Source: Ottelia alismoides
Lineage: Eukaryota; Streptophyta; Magnoliopsida; Alismatales; Hydrocharitaceae
Direction of reading: 5' to 3'
DNA: 64,000 nt
Assembly: GCA_037367405.1 (NCBI GenBank)
Contig: JAZKJV010011400.1
Span: 3,532,501-3,596,500, forward strand
Position numbers and translations under genes: made by a program. Shown here one piece after another: positions 18,506 to 27,477 of this stretch. Below the pieces are notes generated by a model. The model was given only the letters and a program-made list of their open reading frames with translations, did no database searches and was not told where the DNA came from. The first letter of the stretch is position 1. Each line of letters starts with the position of its first letter.

Positions 18506-19315
18506 GTGCCCCACATCTTTCGAACCACCGATATTCGCGGTCGCTTTATTCTCTTGGGCACCGGTACCAGCGTAGGTGTGCCCGTCATTGGCTGTGGCTG
18601 CAGCGTTTGCACCAGCAGTGATAGCAAGAACCGTCGCACGCGCGCAGCCGCTCTGGTCGGCTTGCCCGAAGGAAATCTGTTGATCGATACGCCACCGGAG
18701 CTGCGCTTGCAACTGGTGCGCGAAGGTGTGGGGGTGGTGCATGCGGTGCTGTACACCCACGAACATGCTGATCACATCTTTGGCTTGGACGATCTACGTT
18801 TGTTTCCGTTTGTGCTGGGAACGCCGGTGCCGCTGTACTGCGAGCCGCTAGTCGAAGAACGCTTGCGTCATTCGTTTGACTATGCATTTGCGGAGATTCC
18901 GCATACTCACCCGGGGGCCACTCCGAAACTCGAGCCGCGGCGGGTTGGGCTGGAACCGTTTGAAGTGTTGGGGGCTACGGTTCGACCAATGCGGCTGGAG
19001 CACGGTCCCAGGTTCCGCGTCCTGGGCTTTCGGTTTGGAAATGTGGCGTACTGCACCGACACCAACCTGATCCCTGAAGAGAGTTTTGAGGTGTTAGAGG
19101 GTGTCGAGTATTTCATTGTCGATGCGCTGCGCTACGAACCGCATCCAACCCACTTCCATGTCGAGGCGGCTTTGCAGGCGATCGAGCGAGTGGCCCCGCG
19201 TCAAGCTTATCTGACGCATGTCTCTCACGAATTGGAATACAACGCCATGCTCTCCAAGCTGCCCAAAGGGGTAGAACTGGCCTACGACGGACTGAACCTG
19301 CCGCTGGAACTTTGA
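18506..19315 (+). CDS. MBL-fold metallohydrolase (PhnP-like)
   Basis: A 269-residue protein, probably starting at a GTG. It carries the metallo-beta-lactamase motif 'THEHADH' (H85, H87, D89, H90), an upstream Cys cluster 'GCGCSVC' (C30, C32, C35), 'NLLIDTPPELRLQL', and the later metal ligands in 'YCTDTNLI' and 'LTHVSHELEY'. The Cys cluster followed by this MBL core is the layout of the PhnP/lipoate-associated phosphodiesterase group, which cleaves cyclic phosphates. No phn genes are nearby, so substrate is open. Confidence 0.85.
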   Translation: MPHIFRTTDIRGRFILLGTGTSVGVPVIGCGCSVCTSSDSKNRRTRAAALVGLPEGNLLIDTPPELRLQLVREGVGVVHAVLYTHEHADHIFGLDDLRLFPFVLGTPVPLYCEPLVEERLRHSFDYAFAEIPHTHPGATPKLEPRRVGLEPFEVLGATVRPMRLEHGPRFRVLGFRFGNVAYCTDTNLIPEESFEVLEGVEYFIVDALRYEPHPTHFHVEAALQAIERVAPRQAYLTHVSHELEYNAMLSKLPKGVELAYDGLNLPLEL

Positions 19316-19409
19316 GTCCCTTGAGAAAAACGGCATCTGCAAGTACACTTCTCGGTTTGTCCGCAAGGGCGTTGTTACCCCAAAAGTGTGGTTTGAAAGG
19401 TTGGTCTTC

Positions 19410-19940
19410 ATGCGGCACGTGATTTCAGCTCTCGTGCAAAACGTTCCTGGTGTGCTGGCGCACATATCCGGGATGCTCGCTTCGCGCGGCTACAACATCG
19501 ATTCACTGGCGGTGGGGGCGACTGAAAACCCCAACCTGTCCAGGATGACCTTTGTGGTGGTGGGCGACGATCGAGTGCTGGAGCAAGTCCGCAAGCAGCT
19601 TGAGAAGATCGTAACCGTGGTGGAAGTCATCGATATCAGCTCGCAGGACTATGTCGAGCGCGATTTGATGCTGATCAAGGTCAAGGCTTCGCCGGGGCAT
19701 GCGCGCAGCGAAGTGCGCGAGCTGGTTGAAATCTTCCGCGGCAAGATCGTCGATGTCGGTGCCGAAGAGCTCATGATCGAGATCTCCGGGCGGGAAAACA
19801 AGATTGACGCTTTCATCGAACGCATGCGCACCTACGGCATTATCGAACTGGTACGCACCGGTCGCGTGGCGCTAGTTCGCGGCGCATCGAGCAACCAGGT
19901 GGCCGAAGCTCTGGCCTCTGGAACTATTGAAGCCGAGTAA
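19410..19940 (+). CDS. ilvN: Acetolactate synthase small (regulatory) subunit
   Basis: A 176-residue protein from the ATG giving MRHVISALVQNVPGVLAHISG; a GTG 24 bp upstream is possible, but the ATG matches the family start. The N-terminal ACT domain (about 1-75: 'LVQNVPGVLAHISGMLASRG' and 'RMTFVVVGDDRVLEQVRKQL') binds branched-chain amino acids for feedback control; the C-terminal domain ('LIKVKASPGHARSEV', 'EISGRENKIDAFIERMR') contacts the catalytic subunit. The large subunit IlvB is not in the window. ilvC lies 138 bp downstream, in line with a shared isoleucine/valine pathway. Confidence 0.93.
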   Translation: MRHVISALVQNVPGVLAHISGMLASRGYNIDSLAVGATENPNLSRMTFVVVGDDRVLEQVRKQLEKIVTVVEVIDISSQDYVERDLMLIKVKASPGHARSEVRELVEIFRGKIVDVGAEELMIEISGRENKIDAFIERMRTYGIIELVRTGRVALVRGASSNQVAEALASGTIEAE

Positions 19941-20078
19941 CCATCAGGCTTTGACCCAACGTGCCGCTCATCAACATCGATGCTCGGCACTCAATCTGCG
20001 CGCCCAATGTCCTCCCACTCACAACCTCTCTCACCAGCCGCTTAAGTCAAGCAGAAAGTATCGCAAAGCAGAACGACT

Positions 20079-21083
20079 ATGACCGCAAAGATCTACTACG
20101 ATAACGACGCAGACCTGTCCCATCTGAAGGACAAGACAATCGCCATTCTGGGCTACGGCTCGCAAGGCCATGCTCAAGCTCAAAACCTGCGCGATAGCGG
20201 CTGCAATGTCATTATCGGTCAGCGTCCCGGCAGCGCAAACTACGACCTGGCCAAGAGCCACAAATTCGAACCGATGTCGGTCGAAGATGCTGTCAAGAAG
20301 TCTGATGTGGTCAATATCCTGCTGCCCGACGAAGTGCAAGGCGATATCTATCGCAACTCAATCAAGCCCAACCTCAAGCCAACTGCGGTCTTGATGTGCT
20401 CACACGGCTTCAACATTCACTTCGGCCAGGTCGAACCACCCAAGGGTGTCGACACCCTGCTGGTCGCGCCCAAGGGGCCTGGTCACCTGGTGCGCAGCGA
20501 ATTCGTTAAAGGTGGTGGCGTGCCCGCCCTGATTGCCCTGGGTGAAGGCGCCAGCGAAAAGACTCGCCAGATTGGCCTGGCGTATGCCAAAGGTATCGGT
20601 GGCACGCGGGGTGGTGTTATTGAAACCACCTTCGCCGAAGAAACCGAAACCGACTTGTTCGGTGAACAAGTCGTGTTGTGCGGTGGCGTCAGCGAGCTGG
20701 TGAAGGCTGCGTTCGATACGCTGGTCAATGCTGGTTACCAGCCTGAAATGGCTTACTTCGAATGTATGCACGAACTGAAGCTGATCGTCGACCTGTTTTA
20801 TCAGGGCGGTCTGAACTACATGCGGTACAGCGTTAGCAATACCGCTGAGTTCGGTGACTATACACGCGGTCCACGCATCATTACCCAAGAGACCCGCGAG
20901 ACGATGAAGCAGATTCTGCACGAGATCCAAAGCGGTCAATTTGCTCGCGAATGGATTCTCGAAAATCGTTCTGGCGCCCCCGCCTTCAAAGCCGCTCGTC
21001 GTCACAACCGCGGACTGTTAATCGAACAAGTGGGTCGACGGTTACGCAAACTGATGACCTGGATCGATTCGAAGGAAGTCTAA
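20079..21083 (+). CDS. ilvC: Ketol-acid reductoisomerase
   Basis: A 334-residue class I enzyme. The Rossmann motif '[13 protein letters not shown]' (about 26-38) binds NADP(H); '[10 protein letters not shown]' and '[17 protein letters not shown]' hold the Mg ligands of the knotted C-terminal domain, and '[14 protein letters not shown]' is a further family signature. It converts acetolactate or acetohydroxybutyrate to the dihydroxy acid in valine and isoleucine synthesis. Length is normal. Confidence 0.97.
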   Translation: MTAKIYYDNDADLSHLKDKTIAILGYGSQGHAQAQNLRDSGCNVIIGQRPGSANYDLAKSHKFEPMSVEDAVKKSDVVNILLPDEVQGDIYRNSIKPNLKPTAVLMCSHGFNIHFGQVEPPKGVDTLLVAPKGPGHLVRSEFVKGGGVPALIALGEGASEKTRQIGLAYAKGIGGTRGGVIETTFAEETETDLFGEQVVLCGGVSELVKAAFDTLVNAGYQPEMAYFECMHELKLIVDLFYQGGLNYMRYSVSNTAEFGDYTRGPRIITQETRETMKQILHEIQSGQFAREWILENRSGAPAFKAARRHNRGLLIEQVGRRLRKLMTWIDSKEV

Positions 21084-21120
21084 GACTTCGAACTGTTGCG
21101 TTCAGCAAAGAACCTGTCGC

Positions 21121-23988
21121 ATGAAACCCATCGAGCTGCGCGGGGTGCGCGTCCACAACTTGCAAAACGTGGACGTCGACATACCGCGCGGCGCTCTGGT
21201 GGCCGTCTGCGGTGTCAGCGGTTCAGGCAAAACTTCGCTCGCCCTGGATACTCTCTATGCTGAAGGGCAGCGACGGTATATCGAGAGTTTCTCTGCGTAC
21301 ACTCGCCAGTTTCTCGAGCGACTCGATAAACCCGATTACGATTCGATCAACAATCTCCCGCCCGCCCTGGCGGTTACGCGTCGCGGAGCCTCGCGGAGCA
21401 ACCGCAGTACGATCGGCACCGCCAGTGAAACGCTCGACTACCTGCGGTTGCTCTACAGCAAGATCGCCAAACTGATCTGTTACCAGTGCGGACAACCAGT
21501 GGTGCGGCACGACCCGGCCAGCGCCGCTCGCTTGATCGAAGCTCTGCCCACTTCCGCGCGGCTGATGATTGGCTTTCGCACACACTGGGAAGACATCGGC
21601 GAACGAGCCACTATTCTGGCTGACTTGCAAGCCAGCGGTTTTGTGCGTTTGGCCAGTCGCGGACGCCTCCTGAATCTGGGCAGCCAATCGCGCGAGGAAT
21701 TGGCCGATGCCTTGCCAGCGGCCGGCCAGATCTGGGTGATCGTCGATCGCGTTAAGGGTGGACCCGCGGTCGGACGAACGACGGAAAGCCTGGAGCATGC
21801 CTTTCAGACGGGCCTGGGCGAACTGGCCCTGTTCGTCGAAGCCAACTCCAGCTTGCCCGCAGCCACTAGTTTGCCGCATAGCAATCCCATCCATGAGACG
21901 ATCGATGGCCTCGATTGGCATGTTTATCTGCTCAGTTCCCAACTTCGATGCTTGACCTGCAGCCTCGACTATCCCAATCCAGAACCTCGGTTATTCAGTT
22001 TCAACAGCCCGCTGGGCGCTTGCCCGCTGTGCGAGGGTTTTGGAGATACGGTTGACTTGGATATGAACCTGGTGGTGCCCAATCCAAGTTTGACGCTGCG
22101 CGAAGGCGCGATCGCACCCTGGAACACACCCAGTGCCAAACCAGCTTACGATGAACTGATCGAGTCAGCCGATCGTCTGAACATCCGCCTGGATGTACCC
22201 TACAGCCGCTTGAAAGAGACTGAACGCAAGAAGATTATCGAAGGCGTGCCCGAGGCAGGCTTTGGTGGTCTGAAAGGTTTCTTTGAGTATCTCGAGCGCA
22301 AGAAGTACAAGATGCATGTACGCGTCTTCTTGGCTCGTTGGCGCAGTTACTCGCGCTGTCCTGAGTGCCAAGGCAAACGCCTGAGCCCAACTGCTTTGGC
22401 CTTTCGCGTTGGTGGATTGAACCTGGCCGAACTGTGTGCGCTAGAGATTGATCAAACGATCGAGTTCTTTCAGCGTTTGTGTGAACCAACTGCGGACGAC
22501 GAGGCTTTGTCGCTCGAGCAGCGCGATCGCGAGGTAGGTCGCGAGTTGCTTGAGCAAACTCGATTACGTTTAGGTTATCTGCAAGCGGTTGGGCTGGGTT
22601 ACCTGACGCTGGATAGAACCTTGCGTACGCTCAGTGGTGGTGAATGCCAACGCACCGCGCTGACAGCCGCTCTGGGCTCGAGCCTGGTCAATATGCTGTA
22701 TGTGCTGGATGAACCCTCGGTCGGTTTGCATCCGCATGATGTGGAACAATTAAGCCAGGCGATCGAAGGCCTGGCCAGGCGCGGCAATACGGTGGTGATG
22801 GTCGAGCATGAGGAAGCCCTCCTGGAGAAAGCTGACTGGTTGATCGAGGTGGGACCACACGCTGGTGTGGGTGGTGGACGCATTACGTTCGCAGGTTCGC
22901 TCGAACAAATGCGGCAATCGACCGACAGCTTGACAGGCGCTTATCTCAGCGGTCGACGTCAGGTGCCCATGCCCGCCACTCGTCGCCCGACAGATCGCGG
23001 CTGGCTGAAGTTAGTGGGCTGCACCGGGCATAACCTGCAGAACATCACGGTCGACTTCCCCTTGGGTGTGTTATGCCTGGTGACGGGGGTCAGTGGCAGT
23101 GGCAAGAGTTCCCTGGTCCAAGACACGCTCTACGGCGCGTTGATGGGCCGGCTTGGCAAACCGCAATCAGGCACCCTGCCCTTCGAAGACATCATCGGTG
23201 ATGGTCAGGTTGATGATTGTGTTCTGGTTGATCAAAGCCCGATCAGTCGTTCGCCGCGTTCCAACCCTGTAACTTACGTCAAGGCATTTGACGAGATCCG
23301 CCAGGTGTTTGCGGAAACGACCGATGCGCGGATGCACAACTATGGACCGAGTCACTTTAGTTTCAACAGTGATCTCGGCCGGTGCCAAACCTGTCAGGGT
23401 GATGGTGTGCTGGAGATCGACATGCAGTTCATGGCCGATATCTACATCAACTGCCCTGCCTGCAATGGCAAGCGTTATCGTCAAGAGATTCTGGCGGTGC
23501 GTTATCGCGATCGATCGATTGCCGATGTACTAGCCATGACGGTGCGCGAAGCCAATCAGTTCTTTCGTGGTGCCAACAAGGTTCAGCAGAAGTTGAAAGT
23601 CCTGGCCGATGTGGGTTTGGATTATCTGCAGCTTGGCCAGGCTGCCACTACGCTCAGCGCTGGCGAAGCCCAACGATTGAAGTTGGCTGCGCACCTGGTG
23701 GCTGCTTCGCCGCGCAGAACCTTGTTCTTGCTCGATGAGCCCACGACCGGTCTGCACACGGCCGACATCGTGCAGTTGTTGAGCGCGCTGGATGCCCTCC
23801 TGGCCGCGGGGCACTCGCTGATCATTGTCGAACACAACGTTCACTTGATGTCAGTGGCCGACTACATCATCGACATCGGTCCGGGGGCCGCGGCCGCAGG
23901 CGGGCGCGTGGTCGCTCATGGTACGCCCGAGCAAATCGCTCGAGTGCCCGAGTCGATTACGGGCAAGTATCTTGGCCACTTGTGTTGA
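21121..23988 (+). CDS. uvrA: UvrA, excinuclease ABC subunit A (diverged)
   Basis: A 955-residue protein with two ABC ATPase modules: Walker A 'GVSGSGKTSLALDTLYAEGQ' near residue 30 and 'GVSGSGKSSLVQDTLYG' near 658, with signatures 'LSGGECQRTALTAALG' and 'LSAGEAQRLKLAAHL'. Both zinc modules are present ('CLTC...CPLC' near 280-305 and 'CQTC...CPAC' near 755-785), and the inserted UvrB-binding region (about 120-250) is present, so it is a full-length UvrA rather than the short UvrA2. Some canonical strings differ ('SGKT' for SGKS in the first site; 'TRRGASRSNRSTIGT'), suggesting a second or lineage-specific copy. It finds DNA damage in nucleotide excision repair. Confidence 0.92.
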   Translation: MKPIELRGVRVHNLQNVDVDIPRGALVAVCGVSGSGKTSLALDTLYAEGQRRYIESFSAYTRQFLERLDKPDYDSINNLPPALAVTRRGASRSNRSTIGTASETLDYLRLLYSKIAKLICYQCGQPVVRHDPASAARLIEALPTSARLMIGFRTHWEDIGERATILADLQASGFVRLASRGRLLNLGSQSREELADALPAAGQIWVIVDRVKGGPAVGRTTESLEHAFQTGLGELALFVEANSSLPAATSLPHSNPIHETIDGLDWHVYLLSSQLRCLTCSLDYPNPEPRLFSFNSPLGACPLCEGFGDTVDLDMNLVVPNPSLTLREGAIAPWNTPSAKPAYDELIESADRLNIRLDVPYSRLKETERKKIIEGVPEAGFGGLKGFFEYLERKKYKMHVRVFLARWRSYSRCPECQGKRLSPTALAFRVGGLNLAELCALEIDQTIEFFQRLCEPTADDEALSLEQRDREVGRELLEQTRLRLGYLQAVGLGYLTLDRTLRTLSGGECQRTALTAALGSSLVNMLYVLDEPSVGLHPHDVEQLSQAIEGLARRGNTVVMVEHEEALLEKADWLIEVGPHAGVGGGRITFAGSLEQMRQSTDSLTGAYLSGRRQVPMPATRRPTDRGWLKLVGCTGHNLQNITVDFPLGVLCLVTGVSGSGKSSLVQDTLYGALMGRLGKPQSGTLPFEDIIGDGQVDDCVLVDQSPISRSPRSNPVTYVKAFDEIRQVFAETTDARMHNYGPSHFSFNSDLGRCQTCQGDGVLEIDMQFMADIYINCPACNGKRYRQEILAVRYRDRSIADVLAMTVREANQFFRGANKVQQKLKVLADVGLDYLQLGQAATTLSAGEAQRLKLAAHLVAASPRRTLFLLDEPTTGLHTADIVQLLSALDALLAAGHSLIIVEHNVHLMSVADYIIDIGPGAAAAGGRVVAHGTPEQIARVPESITGKYLGHLC

Positions 23989-24016
23989 ATACTTGAAGCT
24001 TCAGAGATCCAGGCCT

Positions 24017-24823
24017 ATGAATCCACAACTATTTGATACTGACCAGCCCGTGGCTTTGGTGACCGGCAGCGGCGCGCGGCGCGTGGGACAAACGATTGCT
24101 CGTCATCTGGCCGAGCAGGGTTACACAGTCGTGCTGCATGCCAATCGCTCGCTGGATGCAGTGAAAGCCACCACTGCCAGTTGGCAGGCCGAAGGTTATC
24201 GAGTCAGTTACGTCACCGGGTCTGTCGACGATCCGCACAGCGCTGACCAGTGGTGCCAGGAGATACGTTTGCGGCATGGCGGCTTGCATGTGCTGGTTAA
24301 CTCTGCGGCGGTTTGGGAGCCGACCAGGCTGGAAGAGGTTGGCCCGGAGAGCCTGCTGGAACAGTGGCGGGTTAATCTGATGGGGCCTGCGCTATTGTGT
24401 CGAGCCGCCGGGCTGGTGATGGCTCCGCAGTCCGGCGGTGGCGCGATCATCAATATTGGTGACTGGGCGCTGGCACGGCCCTACAGCGATTTTGCGGCTT
24501 ATCTGCTCAGCAAAGGCTCGATCGAAACGCTGACCCGGACGATGGCTGTGGAGTTGGCCCAGCGAAATCCGAGGATTCGCGTGAACTCAGTTCTGCCTGG
24601 GCCCGTCCTGCTAGATGAACGCATTCCGGAGGCCGCTCGCGCCAAGATCATTCAGCAATCGCTCGTCAAACGTGAGGGCACGCCCGAAGATGTAGCCCAG
24701 GCGGTTCGCTTTTTGATCGAGAGCCCCTTTATTACCGGTGTTTCTTTGCCAGTGGACGGAGGGCGGACGATCTATGCCGGGGCCAGCGATGATATCGCGG
24801 CTCATCCCACCTATACCCCGTAA
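24017..24823 (+). CDS. Short-chain dehydrogenase/reductase (pteridine reductase-like)
   Basis: A 268-residue classical SDR from the ATG giving MNPQLFDTD; in-frame codons further upstream overlap uvrA. The cofactor site reads 'VTGSGARRVGQTIARHLAEQG' split as TGSGARRVG, the arginine-rich variant seen in pteridine reductases. 'LVNSAAVWEP' replaces NNAG, and the catalytic Tyr/Lys pair is 'YLLSKGS'. The C-terminal 'SPFITGVSLPVDGGRTIY' is standard. The ATG lies 26 bp after uvrA, so the two may be co-transcribed. Substrate is not certain. Confidence 0.82.
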   Translation: MNPQLFDTDQPVALVTGSGARRVGQTIARHLAEQGYTVVLHANRSLDAVKATTASWQAEGYRVSYVTGSVDDPHSADQWCQEIRLRHGGLHVLVNSAAVWEPTRLEEVGPESLLEQWRVNLMGPALLCRAAGLVMAPQSGGGAIINIGDWALARPYSDFAAYLLSKGSIETLTRTMAVELAQRNPRIRVNSVLPGPVLLDERIPEAARAKIIQQSLVKREGTPEDVAQAVRFLIESPFITGVSLPVDGGRTIYAGASDDIAAHPTYTP

Positions 24824-24919
24824 TCGCAATCAAACCTTTCAAAAGCCCACGTTTAATTCTAGAATCTGCAATCAAAGTCACGGTACCGAGATTCCCAATC
24901 CAGTTGGTGAAAGCCACCC

Positions 24920-26203
24920 ATGTCCCAGCGCACGATTGTCTGTCCGACCACTTTTTCCACTTCGCGGCAAGAAATCGCTGGCGTACCGATCGCCGAACTT
25001 GCCAGTCAGTATGGCACGCCGACTTATGTCTACGATATGTCGGTCATCGAGCAGCGCGTGGCTGACCTGGCTGAGTTCGGCACGATTCGTTATGCCCAGA
25101 AGGCTTGCTCGAACATAGCCATTCTCGATCGCTTGCGCAAACTGGGCGTCGTGGTCGATGCGGTCAGCGCGGGCGAGATCGGCCGCGCGATGAAGGCAGG
25201 CTATGTGGCTGATTCCAACCCCGCCGGCATTGTCTACACAGCCGATGTGTTTGACAAAGCGGCGCTCGAGTTGATCGTCAAGCACAACATTCATGTGAAC
25301 ATCGGTTCGCCCGATATGATCGATCAACTGGGCGACGTGGCCCCTGGTCGCAACATCACCCTGCGCATCAATCCCGGTTTCGGTCACGGTCATAGTCAAA
25401 AGACCAATACGGGCGGTCCACAGTCCAAGCACGGTATCTGGCATGAACAAGTGGATGACTGCTTGCGCCGTGCGGATCGATATGGCTTGATTGTTTCTGG
25501 TGTGCATATGCATATCGGTAGCGGCACTGACCTGGAGCATCTGTCGCAAGTCTGCGCGGCCATGGAGAGCACGTGCCGCAACATCGGCCGCACGATCACC
25601 ACCATCAGTGCTGGCGGCGGCTTGCCGGTGCCTTACAAGCCTGATCAAAGTTACGTCGACGTCGATCGCTATTATGAAATCTGGAACGCCACGCGTAATC
25701 GCTTGCAGGACACCTTTGGTCACGAAGTTCATATGGAAATCGAACCCGGCCGCTATTTAGTGGCCGAAAGCGGCTTTCTGGTGGCCGAGATTCGCACCGT
25801 CAAGCAGATGGGCCAAAACACTTTTTACTTGCTCGACGCCGGCTTCAACGATTTAGCGCGACCAATTCTGTATGGTTCGCACCATCCGATTTCGATCTGT
25901 CGCCGCGATGGGGAAACGAGTGTCAACGAGCATCCTGTCGTCGTCGGTGGACCACTGTGCGAGTCGGGCGATATCTTCACGCAAGAAGAAGGCGGCTTTG
26001 TCGCGCGACGCAATCTACCGATCGCGCAAGTCGGCGATTACCTGGTATTGGAAGTCGCTGGTGCGTATGGCTTTGTGATGGCCAGCAACTACAACAGCAA
26101 GTTCCGTCCGGCTGAAGTACTGATTGAAAGAGGCCAGGCCAAACTGGTGCGTCGCCGCGAAACGCTGGATGATCTACTAGGCCCCGAGATCATTCCCAGC
26201 TAG
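24920..26203 (+). CDS. lysA: Diaminopimelate decarboxylase
   Basis: A 427-residue fold-type III PLP enzyme. The PLP lysine is K61 in 'IRYAQKACSN'; 'HMHIGSGTD' (about 195-203) is the conserved His/Gly loop, 'SAGGGLPVPY' binds phosphate, and 'EPGRYLVAESGFLVAEI' and 'GPLCESGDIF' carry substrate-binding residues and the catalytic Cys. It makes L-lysine from meso-diaminopimelate. Length is normal. A composite palindromic repeat lies directly downstream. Confidence 0.95.
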   Translation: MSQRTIVCPTTFSTSRQEIAGVPIAELASQYGTPTYVYDMSVIEQRVADLAEFGTIRYAQKACSNIAILDRLRKLGVVVDAVSAGEIGRAMKAGYVADSNPAGIVYTADVFDKAALELIVKHNIHVNIGSPDMIDQLGDVAPGRNITLRINPGFGHGHSQKTNTGGPQSKHGIWHEQVDDCLRRADRYGLIVSGVHMHIGSGTDLEHLSQVCAAMESTCRNIGRTITTISAGGGLPVPYKPDQSYVDVDRYYEIWNATRNRLQDTFGHEVHMEIEPGRYLVAESGFLVAEIRTVKQMGQNTFYLLDAGFNDLARPILYGSHHPISICRRDGETSVNEHPVVVGGPLCESGDIFTQEEGGFVARRNLPIAQVGDYLVLEVAGAYGFVMASNYNSKFRPAEVLIERGQAKLVRRRETLDDLLGPEIIPS

Positions 26204-26228
26204 TTGGACAGCGTCAATTGGCACATTG

Positions 26229-26317
26229 GGCAATTTTGCTGGATGCAATATGCGTAGCCACCGCTGCCAAGCGGTGGAACGTAATGTTTGCGCCCACCGT
26301 CTGGCGACGGTGGCTGC
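26229..26317 (+). repeat. Composite palindromic repeat, full copy
   Basis: An upstream module (26229-26253, GGGCAATTTTGCTGGATG...) is followed by the left hairpin arm (26254-26278, stem CCACCGCT/AGCGGTGG) and the right arm (26293-26317, stem CCACCGTC/GACGGTGG). It ends 1 bp before the ATG of the SpoU gene. It is open in that gene's frame, reading SHRCQAVE...HRLATVA, the same peptide encoded by the copy at 53.9 kb. Confidence 0.88.
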
Positions 26318-26318
26318 G

Positions 26319-27134
26319 ATGATTGAACAGGTTCAGGAACTCGACGATCCGCGACTGATGCCCTTTCGCGCCATGCGGACTACGAACTGGACGGTAGGCA
26401 GTGGCTGGTTCATTGCCGAAGGAGCCAAGCTGGTCGAGCGATTGATGCAGAGTGACTACGATGTTCACTCGCTGCTGATCAGCGATAAATACATCGACCA
26501 GTGGATCGATCGCATTCCCGAGCAAGTGCTGGGGCTGGTAGTGCCCGAGGCTCAGTTACCGGGATTGCTTGGTTTCCACTTTCATCGCGGTGTGATTGCG
26601 TGCGGTCTGCGTAAGCCGCCTCGCGATCTGCGCACGGAATTGTCCCAGCCACTGCCAGCGGATGCGACTTTGGTTGCGGTACACGGGGTGCAAGATCCCG
26701 AGAACCTCGGCGGAATCTTGCGTAGTTGTGCGGCGCTGGGGATCGAGCACATCTTGATCGGCCCCTGGTCGGCCGATCCACTCTCGCGGCGCGTGCTCCG
26801 CGTGTCGATGGGGACGGCGCTGAAGTTGAAGCTCTTTGCCTCGCGCGACTTGATTGCCGACCTGGCCTGGCTGCGCCAGACGCACCAGGCAGAGAGCCTG
26901 GCCACGACCTTGGCCGACGATTCAGTCAACTTGGAAAGTTGCCGTCGCAGCTCACCGGTGGTTATCGTGATGGGCAATGAAGCTCAAGGGTTGCCACCCG
27001 AGATTCAACAAGCTGCCGATCGCCGCATCAAGATCGATATGCGTTTGGGTACCGATTCGCTGAACGTGAGCGTCGCTGCGGGCATCGTTCTGCATTACTT
27101 TACGCGCGTACTCGGACAGCGAGACATCCCGTAG
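26319..27134 (+). CDS. SpoU/TrmH-family RNA 2'-O-methyltransferase
   Basis: A 271-residue protein. I start it at the ATG at 26319, just after the palindromic repeat; the frame extends 93 bp upstream but that part is repeat sequence. The three SPOUT motifs are clear: 'VHGVQDPENLGGILRSCAA' (about 125-143), 'VVIVMGNEAQGLP' (about 213-225) and 'IKIDMRLGTDSLNVSVAAGI' (about 235-254). The N-terminal ~110 residues form the RNA-binding substrate domain. It methylates a ribose in rRNA or tRNA with SAM; the site is unknown. Its stop codon TAG belongs to a partial palindromic repeat (GTAGCCACC). Confidence 0.9.
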   Translation: MIEQVQELDDPRLMPFRAMRTTNWTVGSGWFIAEGAKLVERLMQSDYDVHSLLISDKYIDQWIDRIPEQVLGLVVPEAQLPGLLGFHFHRGVIACGLRKPPRDLRTELSQPLPADATLVAVHGVQDPENLGGILRSCAALGIEHILIGPWSADPLSRRVLRVSMGTALKLKLFASRDLIADLAWLRQTHQAESLATTLADDSVNLESCRRSSPVVIVMGNEAQGLPPEIQQAADRRIKIDMRLGTDSLNVSVAAGIVLHYFTRVLGQRDIP

Positions 27135-27477
27135 CCACCACCGCCAGGTTTTGATGTTGCGCGTTTTTGCGTGGCCTCTTCCAAGCGCAGAGGTCGTCCA
27201 GCTTTTAAGTCTCGTAGTAACAAGGGTCTGCAGTAGGTAACCTCTCCCAAGCGCAGGAACGCTGGGAGGGCGAGGCTTCCGCCGAGCTTTCGGTTTGCAT
27301 TACCAAGCAAAGATTCATCGGCGTTAACGGCCTGGCATCAAAATCCTGCGGACGTTCGTCTGCCCTTCGGCCATGATTCAAACTTGAATTCCAATGAATC
27401 CCGAACCGCGCTACCAGCCCAAGGCTCGGGTGGAACCTCGCCCTCCCATGCCCTTGACCGCTGGGGCAGGTGCTCTG
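27131..27477. other. Intergenic region with a partial palindromic arm and an inverted repeat pair
   Basis: No gene is supportable. 27131-27149 is a partial arm of the palindromic repeat family. Two copies of a second repeat, beginning GGGAGGGCGAGG, lie in opposite orientation at 27263-27287 and 27424-27448, identical over 13 bp at their ends and similar over about 25 bp. An extra hairpin (CTCCCAAGCG / CGCTGGGAG) sits at about 27244-27269. Confidence 0.6.

Noticed and set aside
21121..23988. UvrA2-type short paralogue or ABC transporter
   Set aside because: Both zinc modules and the UvrB-binding insert are present and length is full, so it is kept as UvrA although diverged.
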